Source: Paenibacillus sp. RC334 (lineage in GTDB: Bacteria > Bacillota > Bacilli > Paenibacillales > Paenibacillaceae). From it: a DNA stretch of 64,000 nt. The position numbers and the translations under genes were made by a program. Within the stretch, counting starts at the first letter, position 1, and every line of letters begins with the position of its first letter. The stretch lies in assembly GCF_030034735.1 (NCBI RefSeq), contig NZ_CP125370.1:3410001-3474000 (forward strand), in the 5' to 3' direction. The notes under the pieces are model-generated. The model made no database searches, was not told the DNA's origin, and saw only the letters and a program-made list of their open reading frames with translations. This document shows positions 56,559-64,000 of this stretch, piece after piece.

Positions 56559-59180
56559 CTACATAAGCATCTGCGGATCGACATCCAGACTGACCAGCAG
56601 CTTTTGGGCCTGTGCGGATTCCGCCATTTCATCAGCTACCTGCTGGGCCAGACCAATCGCATCTATATTTCCACGCCATTTTATCATACATTGAAATCGG
56701 TATCTATTCTTGATTCTCGAAATCGGTGAAGCTACAGGCCCTAAAATGTCAAGCACATCCGATGTAAGCCGATCCATATTGCCGAACCAGCCCCTTTGCC
56801 TCGCTCTCCCTTGTACTGTGGCTGAATAGTTCTCAGCCAGTCGAACCAGTACAGGGAGCTGTTCATGAGAGAAGGTCACCAAAATGAGACGGCAATACGG
56901 TGGATAATGCAGATTACGGCGGTGTTTTAACTCTTCCCTGACAAAAGAACCGTAGTCGTGCCGACTCGCGTGAATAACCGAGTAATGTTCCGGTGTATAG
57001 GTTTGCACGAACACTTCCCCAGGCAATTGATGCCTCCCGGCGCGTCCGGCTACCTGTGTTAACAACTGGAATGTCTTTTCCGCAGCCCGAAAATCCGGTA
57101 AATTAAGCGCCGAATCCGCAGTGATGACACCTACCAGCGTTACATCGGGAAAGTCCAGCCCTTTGGCAACCATTTGGGTGCCGAGCAGTACATCCGCTTT
57201 TTTATCACGAAATTGCTTGAGCAGCTTTTCATGGGCATTTTTCTCCGTCGTTGTATCGACGTCCATCCGCACGACACGTATACCGGGAAACAGCTTTGCC
57301 AGTTCCTCTTCCACTCGCTGAGTACCTGTGCCAAAGTAGCGAATATGCTCACTACCGCATTCCGGACAAACCTGAGGCACGGGCTCAGAATAACCGCAGT
57401 AATGGCAACGTAAATTGTTTGACCGCTGATGATATGTGAGCGAAATATCACAATGCGGGCAACCCGCCACATAGCCGCAGCTACGGCACATGACGAACGT
57501 AGAATGTCCGCGCCGATTCAGTAGCAATACTGTCTGTTCCTTGCGCTCCAGCCGCTCTGCGATTCCGTTATGCAATGCGCGGCTGAACATGGAGCGGTTG
57601 CCAGCACGCAGTTCCTCGCGCATATCCATGATATGCACCTCGGGTAATGAGTTCCCTAGTGCGCGAGTCTGCATTTCAAGCAGCAGCGGTGCAAACTCGT
57701 CATTACTTTGCGAGCGGGCCGCGTAATAGCTTTCCAGAGACGGCGTAGCTGAACCAAGAATAACCACAGCCCCATGCTGATGGGCTCTGCGTACAGCCAC
57801 GTCACGCGCGTGGTATTTGGGTGTCTCTTCCTGCTTATAGGAGGTTTCATGCTCCTCATCCATAATAATAAGGCCAAGTTCACGAAAAGGCGCAAATACA
57901 GCCGAACGGGCGCCAATCGCCACCTTCACACGGCCTTCGCGTATTTTACGCCACTCGTCGTAACGTTCGCCTCCGGACAGTCTGCTGTGCATCACCGCGA
58001 CCTGATCGCCAAAGCGACCTTTAAAACGCTCTACCATTTGCGGTGTCAACGATATTTCCGGAACCAGCACAATCGCCTGACGATTCTGCTCAATACAGCG
58101 CTGAATCGTCTGTAGATAAATTTCCGTCTTACCACTGCCCGTAACTCCATGCAGCAAATAAGCTCCTTGCTCACGCGTATCCAGCTGCCGGATGATCCGT
58201 TCATACACGTATTGCTGCTCTTCGGTGAGCGGCAACGGCTTCGTAGGCTTGAAGTTTCTACCCCGATAAGGGTCGCGGAACACCTCTACATCCTCAAGCA
58301 CCGCATAGCCCTTATCCTCCAGCGCCTTGACCGTTGCGGCTGATACACTAAGCGAGGTCATGACTTCCTTCAGCGGCAGGGGCAGAAACTCGCTGCGTTC
58401 CAGCAAAAAAGCAAGTACCTCCCGCTGACGCTGCGCTTTGGCGGAAAACTGTTCAAGCGCCGCTGATGCCTCTTCTATGCCGATAGCCAAATCCACGGCC
58501 TTCATGGTCTTCTTGCCAAGCTTGTCCTTAATAACCTGACTCTCCTGAAGCACCCCCCGGCGCAACAGCGATTTAATAATCTCTGCTTCTTCGGGGAAAC
58601 GGCGGCTTAGCTGCTGAAGCGGGACTTGCTCCTTCTCCTGAATAAAGCTGACAATCTGGCGTTCAGCCGGGTCGCTCATACCATCGTCGGTCAGAAGAGC
58701 CCATTCGGGTTCTCCCCTCATATCCGACCGCATGGCTCGATGTGTATCCGCTTCTGAACCGTAATTCAAAACGTCAGCAGCAGGCAGATGATCTGTGAAT
58801 TCATGCTGCTCAGCGATAGAAATATAACGTTCGGCCTTGCCCTTTAACGCTGTAGGAATCATCACTTGCAGCGCCATAATTTGATTGCAGGCATAGCGTT
58901 CGCTTATCCATTTACCCAGTTCTACCAGATCCGGAGACAGGGGCGGTACCAAATCCAGCAGCTCCTGTATCGCCCTCATCCGATATTTCGGCGGCTCCTC
59001 GGCCGGTACTACCGAGATGACAAATGCCTGCACCGTCCGTTTGCCGAATGGCACTGCAACCCGGCTACCCGGCTCAATCCATGGCCGCATTGACTCAGGA
59101 ATCAGATAATCGAAAGTACGATCCGTATCCTTGGCGGGCACATCTACAATAACTTTGGCAACTAAATTGCCCATTTCCAT
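56559..59180 (-). CDS. priA: Primosomal protein N' (replication restart helicase PriA)
   Basis: An 873-aa helicase. The N-terminal DNA 3'-end-binding domain is followed by Walker A LHGVTGSGKTEIYL, the DEEH box IMDEEHETSYKQ and a zinc insertion with eight Cys (CRSCGYVAGCPHC, then CHYCGY and CPECGSEH). LVGVITADSALNLPDFRAAEKTFQLLTQVAGRAGR is the C-terminal helicase motif. The residues between about 110 and 220 are a long variable insertion. The ATG overlaps the coaBC stop (TAATG). Confidence 0.96.
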   Translation of the reverse strand: MEMGNLVAKVIVDVPAKDTDRTFDYLIPESMRPWIEPGSRVAVPFGKRTVQAFVISVVPAEEPPKYRMRAIQELLDLVPPLSPDLVELGKWISERYACNQIMALQVMIPTALKGKAERYISIAEQHEFTDHLPAADVLNYGSEADTHRAMRSDMRGEPEWALLTDDGMSDPAERQIVSFIQEKEQVPLQQLSRRFPEEAEIIKSLLRRGVLQESQVIKDKLGKKTMKAVDLAIGIEEASAALEQFSAKAQRQREVLAFLLERSEFLPLPLKEVMTSLSVSAATVKALEDKGYAVLEDVEVFRDPYRGRNFKPTKPLPLTEEQQYVYERIIRQLDTREQGAYLLHGVTGSGKTEIYLQTIQRCIEQNRQAIVLVPEISLTPQMVERFKGRFGDQVAVMHSRLSGGERYDEWRKIREGRVKVAIGARSAVFAPFRELGLIIMDEEHETSYKQEETPKYHARDVAVRRAHQHGAVVILGSATPSLESYYAARSQSNDEFAPLLLEMQTRALGNSLPEVHIMDMREELRAGNRSMFSRALHNGIAERLERKEQTVLLLNRRGHSTFVMCRSCGYVAGCPHCDISLTYHQRSNNLRCHYCGYSEPVPQVCPECGSEHIRYFGTGTQRVEEELAKLFPGIRVVRMDVDTTTEKNAHEKLLKQFRDKKADVLLGTQMVAKGLDFPDVTLVGVITADSALNLPDFRAAEKTFQLLTQVAGRAGRHQLPGEVFVQTYTPEHYSVIHASRHDYGSFVREELKHRRNLHYPPYCRLILVTFSHEQLPVLVRLAENYSATVQGRARQRGWFGNMDRLTSDVLDILGPVASPISRIKNRYRFQCMIKWRGNIDAIGLAQQVADEMAESAQAQKLLVSLDVDPQMLM

Positions 59181-60493
59181 TAATGCAACACCCCACCCAT
59201 ACGTCCAGCCGCTATCGTAAGGAGCTTACGCGCTACTTCTTCCTTTGACTGCACAGGAATACGTTCTACCATTCCGCCACGGTCATAAATTTGTACAGCG
59301 TTCGTATCGACGCCAAAGCCTGCTCCATCAGCAGTTACGTCGTTAGCCGCCAGAAGATCACAATTTTTTCGCTCCAGCTTATCCATGGCATACGTCTCCA
59401 GGTTCCCGGTCTCCGCAGCAAAGCCGATTAAAAATTGATGCTTCTTGCTTCGTCCGAGTGACTCCAGAATATCGATATTCTTCACTAACTCCAGTGTAAA
59501 TGTACTATCCTTCTTCTTGATCTTGGTCAGTGCCGCCTCACGCGGTCGATAGTCTGCAACCGCAGCAGCCATCACGACCAAATCGCTCTCTTCCCACTGT
59601 CTGAGCACAGCGCTATACATGTCGTCAGCGGACTGAACTTTTTCAATCGAAATGCCCACAGGAGGCTCCGCACTTGTATTTGCAGCAATCAAATGTACAT
59701 CGGCACCCAACTCCTGAGCCACTTTTGCGATGGCAAAGCCCATTTTACCGGAAGAGTCATTCGTAATGTAACGTACCGGATCAATTCTCTCGATCGTGCC
59801 TCCAGCGGTTACAATCACTTTTTTGCCTGACAGCAACCGTTTATTGCCATTCAGCAGCGAACCTTGCGATTGTCCACCCGAATCCACAGCTTCTCCGCCA
59901 AACCAACGTGGCTCCGGCTTGTTGGTGACGCCCTTACCTTCCTGTTCTTGCTGTTCAAAAAACCGTTCTACCGTTTGTACGATGGTTTCCGGCTCTTCCA
60001 ACCGTCCTTTGCCAACATAACCACAAGCCAGCAATCCTTCACCCGGCTCAATCATCATGACACCCCGGGATACGAGCGTCTCCATGTTTTGCATTACTGC
60101 GGGATGAGTATACATATGCACGTTCATAGCAGGTGCTACCATAATAGGTGCTGTCGTTGCCAGCAGCGTTGTGGATAGCATATCTTCAGCAAGCCCATGC
60201 GCCATTTTCCCGATGATATTTGCGGTTGCAGGTGCAACCAGCACCAGATCGGCTTTGTCCGCCAGATGAATATGGGATACGACGGACGGTTCTCTTTCAT
60301 CAAACGTGTCACTGTATACCGGATTACGAGAGAGCGACTGAAGCGTAAGCTCGGTAATAAACTCCTTCGCGGATGCCGTCATAATGACATGAACCTCGGC
60401 TCCCTTTTGCGTTAGCTTACTACACAGCGCAGCCCCTTTATAAGCGGCAATTCCGCCGGTAATACCAAGAATAATAACTTTCCCCTTCAACAT
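59180..60493 (-). CDS. coaBC: Phosphopantothenoylcysteine decarboxylase/synthetase CoaBC
   Basis: A 437-aa bifunctional enzyme of coenzyme A synthesis. The FMN-dependent CoaC domain (about 1-190) has ITGGIAAYKGAAL, SHIHLADKADLVLVAPATANIIGKMAHG and the substrate-binding PAMNVHMYTHP. The CoaB domain starts near 225 with KKVIVTAGGTIERIDPVRYITNDSSGKMG. Between them lies a 35-residue Gly/Ser/Glu-rich linker (for example KPEPRWFGGEAVDSGG), longer than usual. It is downstream of a terminator that separates it from rpoZ. Confidence 0.96.
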   Translation of the reverse strand: MLKGKVIILGITGGIAAYKGAALCSKLTQKGAEVHVIMTASAKEFITELTLQSLSRNPVYSDTFDEREPSVVSHIHLADKADLVLVAPATANIIGKMAHGLAEDMLSTTLLATTAPIMVAPAMNVHMYTHPAVMQNMETLVSRGVMMIEPGEGLLACGYVGKGRLEEPETIVQTVERFFEQQEQEGKGVTNKPEPRWFGGEAVDSGGQSQGSLLNGNKRLLSGKKVIVTAGGTIERIDPVRYITNDSSGKMGFAIAKVAQELGADVHLIAANTSAEPPVGISIEKVQSADDMYSAVLRQWEESDLVVMAAAVADYRPREAALTKIKKKDSTFTLELVKNIDILESLGRSKKHQFLIGFAAETGNLETYAMDKLERKNCDLLAANDVTADGAGFGVDTNAVQIYDRGGMVERIPVQSKEEVARKLLTIAAGRMGGVLH

Positions 60494-60511
60494 CGTTAAC
60501 TCCCCCTGACC

Positions 60512-60539
60512 GAAAAAAATAACAACCTTGCGGTTGTCA
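60512..60539 (-). terminator. Terminator between rpoZ and coaBC
   Basis: Minus-strand stem ACAACC-GCAA-GGTTGT followed by TATTTTTTT. Confidence 0.88.
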
Positions 60540-60583
60540 AAGAAATTGGCATTGCGCCCGGTTATAATAATTGTCTATAATTC

Positions 60584-60787
60584 TTATTCGTCTTCGCCAC
60601 TTTCAAGACGCAAATGATCCGCGTAGATCTCTTCCAACGCCACTCCAACTTGCTTGTGGGATTTAGGATTCTTGAGAGTCGTCTTCTCACCCTCGCGCAA
60701 CTGTCTGGCACGGCGTGAAGCCGCTACAACCAACGAATACTTACTATCTGCCTTTTTCATCATTTCATCAATGGAAGGATACAGCAC
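60584..60787 (-). CDS. rpoZ: DNA-directed RNA polymerase subunit omega
   Basis: A 67-aa omega subunit: [20 protein letters not shown], then ASRRARQL and the helix [14 protein letters not shown] start at the GTG at 60785-60787, because the family begins directly before LYPSID and AAGAGGTG lies at the right distance; an ATG 18 bases further would overlap that site. It helps beta-prime folding. It is downstream of gmk with a long inverted repeat between them. Confidence 0.95.
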   Translation of the reverse strand: MLYPSIDEMMKKADSKYSLVVAASRRARQLREGEKTTLKNPKSHKQVGVALEEIYADHLRLESGEDE

Positions 60788-60816
60788 GAATAGACACCTC
60801 TTCATGTAGTTTTGGG

Positions 60817-60867
60817 ACTATACAAGCTGAATTCCAGTGTACATTTCCGAGTTCAGCTTGTATAGTA
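60817..60867. other. Long inverted repeat between gmk and rpoZ
   Basis: ACTATACAAGCTGAA (60818-60832) and its exact complement TTCAGCTTGTATAGT (60852-60866), a 15-bp perfect stem with a 19-base loop. On the minus strand no T run follows. It may be an mRNA processing or stability element or a weak terminator. Confidence 0.7.
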
Positions 60868-60908
60868 ATTTTCTCTTTAAGTACGCTTGGCATATATATA
60901 GTCCTCGT

Positions 60909-61481
60909 TTATGGATGGACCTTACAATGTTCGGCGATAATAATGGATTCTATTCGTTTACAAGCGAAATCAATCTCATCATTGACAACCGCATAATCAT
61001 AGTGACGCAACAGATTCATTTCATCCACAGCTACCGACATGCGGTGATCAATGGTTGCCTGAGTTTCTGTGCCCCGTCCCCGAATCCGGTCCTTCAATTC
61101 ATCCAGCGAAGGCGGAAGCAAGAAAATGAAAATGCCATCAGGAAATTTCTCCTTCACTTTGAGCGCTCCCTGAACCTCAATCTCCAGAAAAATATCTTTT
61201 CCCTGCGCAAGCGTCTGATCTACAAAATCACGTGGAGTGCCGTAATAGTTACCTACGTACTCTGCATGCTCCAGCAACTCATCCCGTTCAATCATGCCCA
61301 AAAACTGTTCACGCGACTTAAAAAAATAGTTAACTCCGTCCTGTTCACCCATGCGGGGCGTGCGGGTTGTCGCGGAAACCGAGTATGTCAATTCCGGCAG
61401 TTTTTCACGCAGTGCGTTGCCTACTGTTCCTTTGCCGACACCCGAAGGTCCGGATAATACAAATAATAATCCCTTAGCCAT
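60909..61481 (-). CDS. gmk: Guanylate kinase
   Basis: A 190-aa nucleotide kinase converting GMP to GDP. P-loop GPSGVGKGT at 11-19, then [19 protein letters not shown] (GMP-binding), [13 protein letters not shown] and [10 protein letters not shown]. The ATG at 61479-61481 lies ten bases after AATGGAG. It is 14 bases downstream of remA, the usual Bacillus order. Confidence 0.97.
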   Translation of the reverse strand: MAKGLLFVLSGPSGVGKGTVGNALREKLPELTYSVSATTRTPRMGEQDGVNYFFKSREQFLGMIERDELLEHAEYVGNYYGTPRDFVDQTLAQGKDIFLEIEVQGALKVKEKFPDGIFIFLLPPSLDELKDRIRGRGTETQATIDHRMSVAVDEMNLLRHYDYAVVNDEIDFACKRIESIIIAEHCKVHP

Positions 61482-61495
61482 AGTACACTCCATTT

Positions 61496-61756
61496 TTATT
61501 CGTCATTGTCATCATCTTTAGTGGATAGTCGATGAGCGACCGTTTCCGGCTGCACCGCAGACAAGATCACATGATCACTGTCCGTTATAATAACAGCTCG
61601 TGTCCGGCGGCCATAGGTAGCGTCAATCAACATATGACGGTCCCTAGCTTCTTGTATAATCCGCTTGATCGGAGCAGACTCCGGACTGACGATGGAGATA
61701 ATTCGGTTGGCCGACACGATATTGCCGAAACCAATATTGATCAATTTGATTGCCAT
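61496..61756 (-). CDS. remA: Extracellular matrix regulator RemA
   Basis: An 86-aa DNA-binding protein (YlzA/DUF370): [20 protein letters not shown] and [20 protein letters not shown] are hallmark segments, with Arg residues that line the DNA-binding ring. In B. subtilis it activates matrix and osmoprotection genes. The start at 61754-61756 follows AGGGGG. The acidic tail (STKDDDNDE) is typical of variation in the family. Confidence 0.95.
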   Translation of the reverse strand: MAIKLINIGFGNIVSANRIISIVSPESAPIKRIIQEARDRHMLIDATYGRRTRAVIITDSDHVILSAVQPETVAHRLSTKDDDNDE

Positions 61757-61812
61757 ATTCAGGTCTTTCCCCCTATACATGTGACTATTGCAGCCGTGCC
61801 GCTACCAGGTAG

Positions 61813-62700
61813 CTACTCGATGTTTGCAGCCTGCTCACGAATTTTTTCCAGCTCCGCCTTCATCTCGACGACTAAATTAACTAGCGCAAGATGATTGGCC
61901 TTGGAGCCGATCGTGTTGACTTCCCTGTTCATTTCCTGGATTAAAAAATCTAATTTGCGACCGGCTGGCTCGTCCGACAGCAGCAATCCCCTGCATTGCC
62001 CAAAGTGACTTTGAAGCCGGGTAAGCTCCTCATCAATACTGCTGCGATCCGCGAATAAAGCAATCTCCATTCCGAACTTATGCTCATCAAGCGTAAATGA
62101 ACCATCCTGAAGCTCAGTAAGTCTATGTTTTAGCCTGTTACGGTAGTCGCTCACAACATGAGGAGCCAGCACAGTCATTTCATGATGCAGGGACTCCAAA
62201 CGCGAAATACGGGATTCCACATCCTGCGCCAAATGCCCGCCTTCTCGTCTTCTCATGTCCAGCAGTCCCTGCAATGCTTCATTCAGAGCTTGCTGAAGCT
62301 GCTCTCCCCAGCCCTCTTCGTCTCCATTGCAAACCTCACCAGGCTCACCCAGAACGTCAGGCAGCGCAAGAATGTCGCTTATACCCAACGTTCCCTTCAC
62401 GCCGTACCGATCCGCCAGCTGCTCCGCTGCATGCAAATAAGCCTGCACTACAGTGTCATTCAACCGTGCGGCGGGTATCTGTTCTTCATCACGTTCCCTG
62501 TGAATGAAGACGTCGACACGGCCGCGCTTGATTTGCTGTTGAACCGTTCTTCTCAAGCCATCTTCATAACGAGTCCATTCGCGCGGAATCCTCATCATCA
62601 CTTCGCAATAGCGGTGATTCACCGATTTCAGCTCCAAGCGCACTTTATAGCCTTCATAATGAAGGATGGCTTGACCGTATCCGGTCATACTCAATGACAT
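61813..62700 (-). CDS. YicC/YloC family endoribonuclease
   Basis: A 295-aa protein with SLSMTGYGQAILHYEGYKVRLELKSVNHRYCEV at the N-terminus, the YicC signature, and GRKLDFLIQEMNREVNTIGSKANHLALVNLVVEMKAELEKIREQAANIE at the end (cited in parts GRKLDFLIQEMNRE and VNTIGSKAN). The family includes RNases that act on sRNA and mRNA and form ring-shaped oligomers. The ATG at 62698-62700 fits the family start; the ribosome-binding site is weak. It precedes remA by 56 bases. Confidence 0.93.
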   Translation of the reverse strand: MSLSMTGYGQAILHYEGYKVRLELKSVNHRYCEVMMRIPREWTRYEDGLRRTVQQQIKRGRVDVFIHRERDEEQIPAARLNDTVVQAYLHAAEQLADRYGVKGTLGISDILALPDVLGEPGEVCNGDEEGWGEQLQQALNEALQGLLDMRRREGGHLAQDVESRISRLESLHHEMTVLAPHVVSDYRNRLKHRLTELQDGSFTLDEHKFGMEIALFADRSSIDEELTRLQSHFGQCRGLLLSDEPAGRKLDFLIQEMNREVNTIGSKANHLALVNLVVEMKAELEKIREQAANIE

Positions 62701-62735
62701 CGGCATCACATCCATTATACTATTGTAATTGATTA

Positions 62736-64000
62736 TTATAGTCGAAACAAGGGGGCCTGCACACGGCCGGATTTTTGCCATACATAAGAAGTCAGCTCCG
62801 CCGTCATTTCATAGAACATAAATGGAGTCATTAAATAGATACCGTTAAAATGCTCCATCGCCGTATCTAGCAGCTCCTTGGCAATGGTCACGCCCATCGC
62901 GCGGCCTTCCGCCCCCTCCAGACCAGACATACGTGCACGAACCTCGTCCGACAACTGGATGCCGGGTACCTCGTTGTGCAAGTACTCCGCATTGCGCCCG
63001 CTGGCCAGCGGCATAATACCGATAAAAATCGGCACCTCCAAATGACGGGTCTGTTCCGCCATGGCTATAATCAGTTCGCGGTCGTAAACAGGCTGGGTCA
63101 TAATGTAATCCGCACCGGAAGCAATTTTTTTCTCCAGCCGCTGCACAGCTTTGCCCAAATGCTTGACATTGGGATTAAAAGCGGCACCCACCACAAAATT
63201 AGCTTTTTGCTTGAGTGGCTTGCCGGAAAAAGCGATACCGTCATTCAATTGCTTGATCATACGTATAATTTCAAAAGAAGTCATATCATACACCGAGCTG
63301 GCACCAGGCAAATCACCGAACCGCGCCGGATCTCCTGTAACGGCCAATACATGATCAATGCCCAGCGCATCAAAGCCCATCATGTGGGACTGGGTACCAA
63401 TCAGGTTACGATCACGGCAGGCAATATGAATTAACGGGCGCATGCCCGTTTCAAGGCTCACCAAATGTCCAAGCGCCATGTTGCTCATGCGAGTAACCGC
63501 AAGTGAATTGTCTGCCAGCGTAAGCGCGTCGGCCCCGGCCGCTTTCAGTGCCTGTGCCCCCTGCATGAACCGTGTAATGTCCAGATCGCGCGGAGGATCA
63601 AGCTCTACAATCACCGTATGCCGTTCCTTGACCAATTCCACAATGTTGGGTTCGCTGGCGCTTCTACCGTTGCCCCGTTCCCCTTCACGTGCAATCTGTT
63701 CCGGCTCAGCCACAATGACTGGCGCATCTGTCAGTATCTCTCTTGGAGCCAGAGGAGGAGGCTGCAAACCATTCAAAGCTTTTGAAATCGCTGCGATATG
63801 CTCTGGTGTGGTGCCGCAGCAGCCACCGATGATTCTCGTACCCAGCTCTACGAAGGAAGCAGCGCATTCCCCAAAATATTCAGGCGATGCACCATACACA
63901 TAGTGACCATCCACATAATCCGCCAGACCCGCATTAGGATATACGGACAGCGGTACAGACAGCGGACCGTCCAGCTGCTCCATCACACTCATAATCCCCT
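62736..64000 (-). CDS. Bifunctional homocysteine S-methyltransferase/methylenetetrahydrofolate reductase (partial)
   Basis: About 420 residues are visible; the N-terminus lies beyond the window. The first part is the end of the Hcy-methyltransferase domain with IIGGCCGTTPEHIAAI, whose two Cys bind zinc. A linker of about 40 residues follows, then the MTHFR barrel: VELDPPRDLDITRFMQ, ALTLADNSLAVTRMSN, HIACRDRNLIGTQSH and DYIMTQPVYDRE. This matches YitJ of Bacillus, which makes methionine and reduces methylene-THF. YitJ genes are often under a SAM riboswitch, which would lie outside this window. Confidence 0.95.
   Translation of the reverse strand, partial: GIMSVMEQLDGPLSVPLSVYPNAGLADYVDGHYVYGASPEYFGECAASFVELGTRIIGGCCGTTPEHIAAISKALNGLQPPPLAPREILTDAPVIVAEPEQIAREGERGNGRSASEPNIVELVKERHTVIVELDPPRDLDITRFMQGAQALKAAGADALTLADNSLAVTRMSNMALGHLVSLETGMRPLIHIACRDRNLIGTQSHMMGFDALGIDHVLAVTGDPARFGDLPGASSVYDMTSFEIIRMIKQLNDGIAFSGKPLKQKANFVVGAAFNPNVKHLGKAVQRLEKKIASGADYIMTQPVYDRELIIAMAEQTRHLEVPIFIGIMPLASGRNAEYLHNEVPGIQLSDEVRARMSGLEGAEGRAMGVTIAKELLDTAMEHFNGIYLMTPFMFYEMTAELTSYVWQKSGRVQAPLFRL

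Overview
The window looks like a chromosomal segment of an endospore-forming Bacillota, most probably a Paenibacillus of the polymyxa group. The evidence is SpoVM, SpoVIF, a GerA-type germination operon, RemA, Amj, and the conserved order remA-gmk-rpoZ-coaBC-priA-def-fmt-rsmB-rlmN-prpC-prkC-rsgA-rpe. The genus is a judgement from familiarity with these proteins, not from a search.

Layout. (1) 1-9 kb: single genes, namely a partial Gfo/Idh/MocA oxidoreductase, a TerC membrane protein behind a yybP-ykoY (Mn2+) riboswitch, a VTT-family protein, MsrAB, the lipid II flippase Amj, a YitT-family protein with a structured leader, an EamA transporter, an unknown 135-aa protein behind a LexA-like box, and three decayed genes. 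(2) 9.1-15.4 kb: a gerA-gerB-gerC germination operon, with a one-base frameshift in gerA and a probable poly-A slip at the gerC start, converging on a class A penicillin-binding protein. (3) 15.5-40.9 kb: an AT-rich accessory region full of remnants. Its intact genes include YkkC/YkkD guanidine exporters behind a guanidine-I riboswitch, a MarR/acetyltransferase/YczE cluster, a DapA-family enzyme, an arylamine N-acetyltransferase, a beta-glucoside PTS operon with a divergent LysR gene, an SOS-type UvrX polymerase, a VOC protein, and a WYL-regulator cluster with three matching palindromic operators. Tyrosine-recombinase remnants lie near its right edge. (4) 41.0-64.0 kb: compact, intact housekeeping genes, almost all on the minus strand: spoVIF, recG, degV, fakA, rpmB (plus strand), spoVM, rpe, rsgA, prkC-prpC, rlmN, rsmB-fmt-def-priA-coaBC, rpoZ, gmk, remA, yicC and a partial metF-type fusion.

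The most notable pattern is the UvrX family. Besides one intact gene there are remnants at 15.6, 32.7-32.9 and 40.6 kb. Three plus-strand remnants cover successive, non-overlapping parts of the protein (about residues 6-157, 246-284 and 313-422), and the first keeps a LexA box and promoter. This fits one ancestral SOS polymerase gene split by the accessory DNA between the pbp and spoVIF blocks. The second notable pattern is the WYL regulon: three inverted repeats stand exactly 15 nt from a -10 box, upstream of nitrilase-SDR, azoreductase (broken) and sfsA-WYL.

Frameshifts and deletions are concentrated in regions 1-3, whereas the 23 kb block in region 4 shows none. That argues for real gene decay over general sequencing error, although single-base calls in homopolymers remain open.
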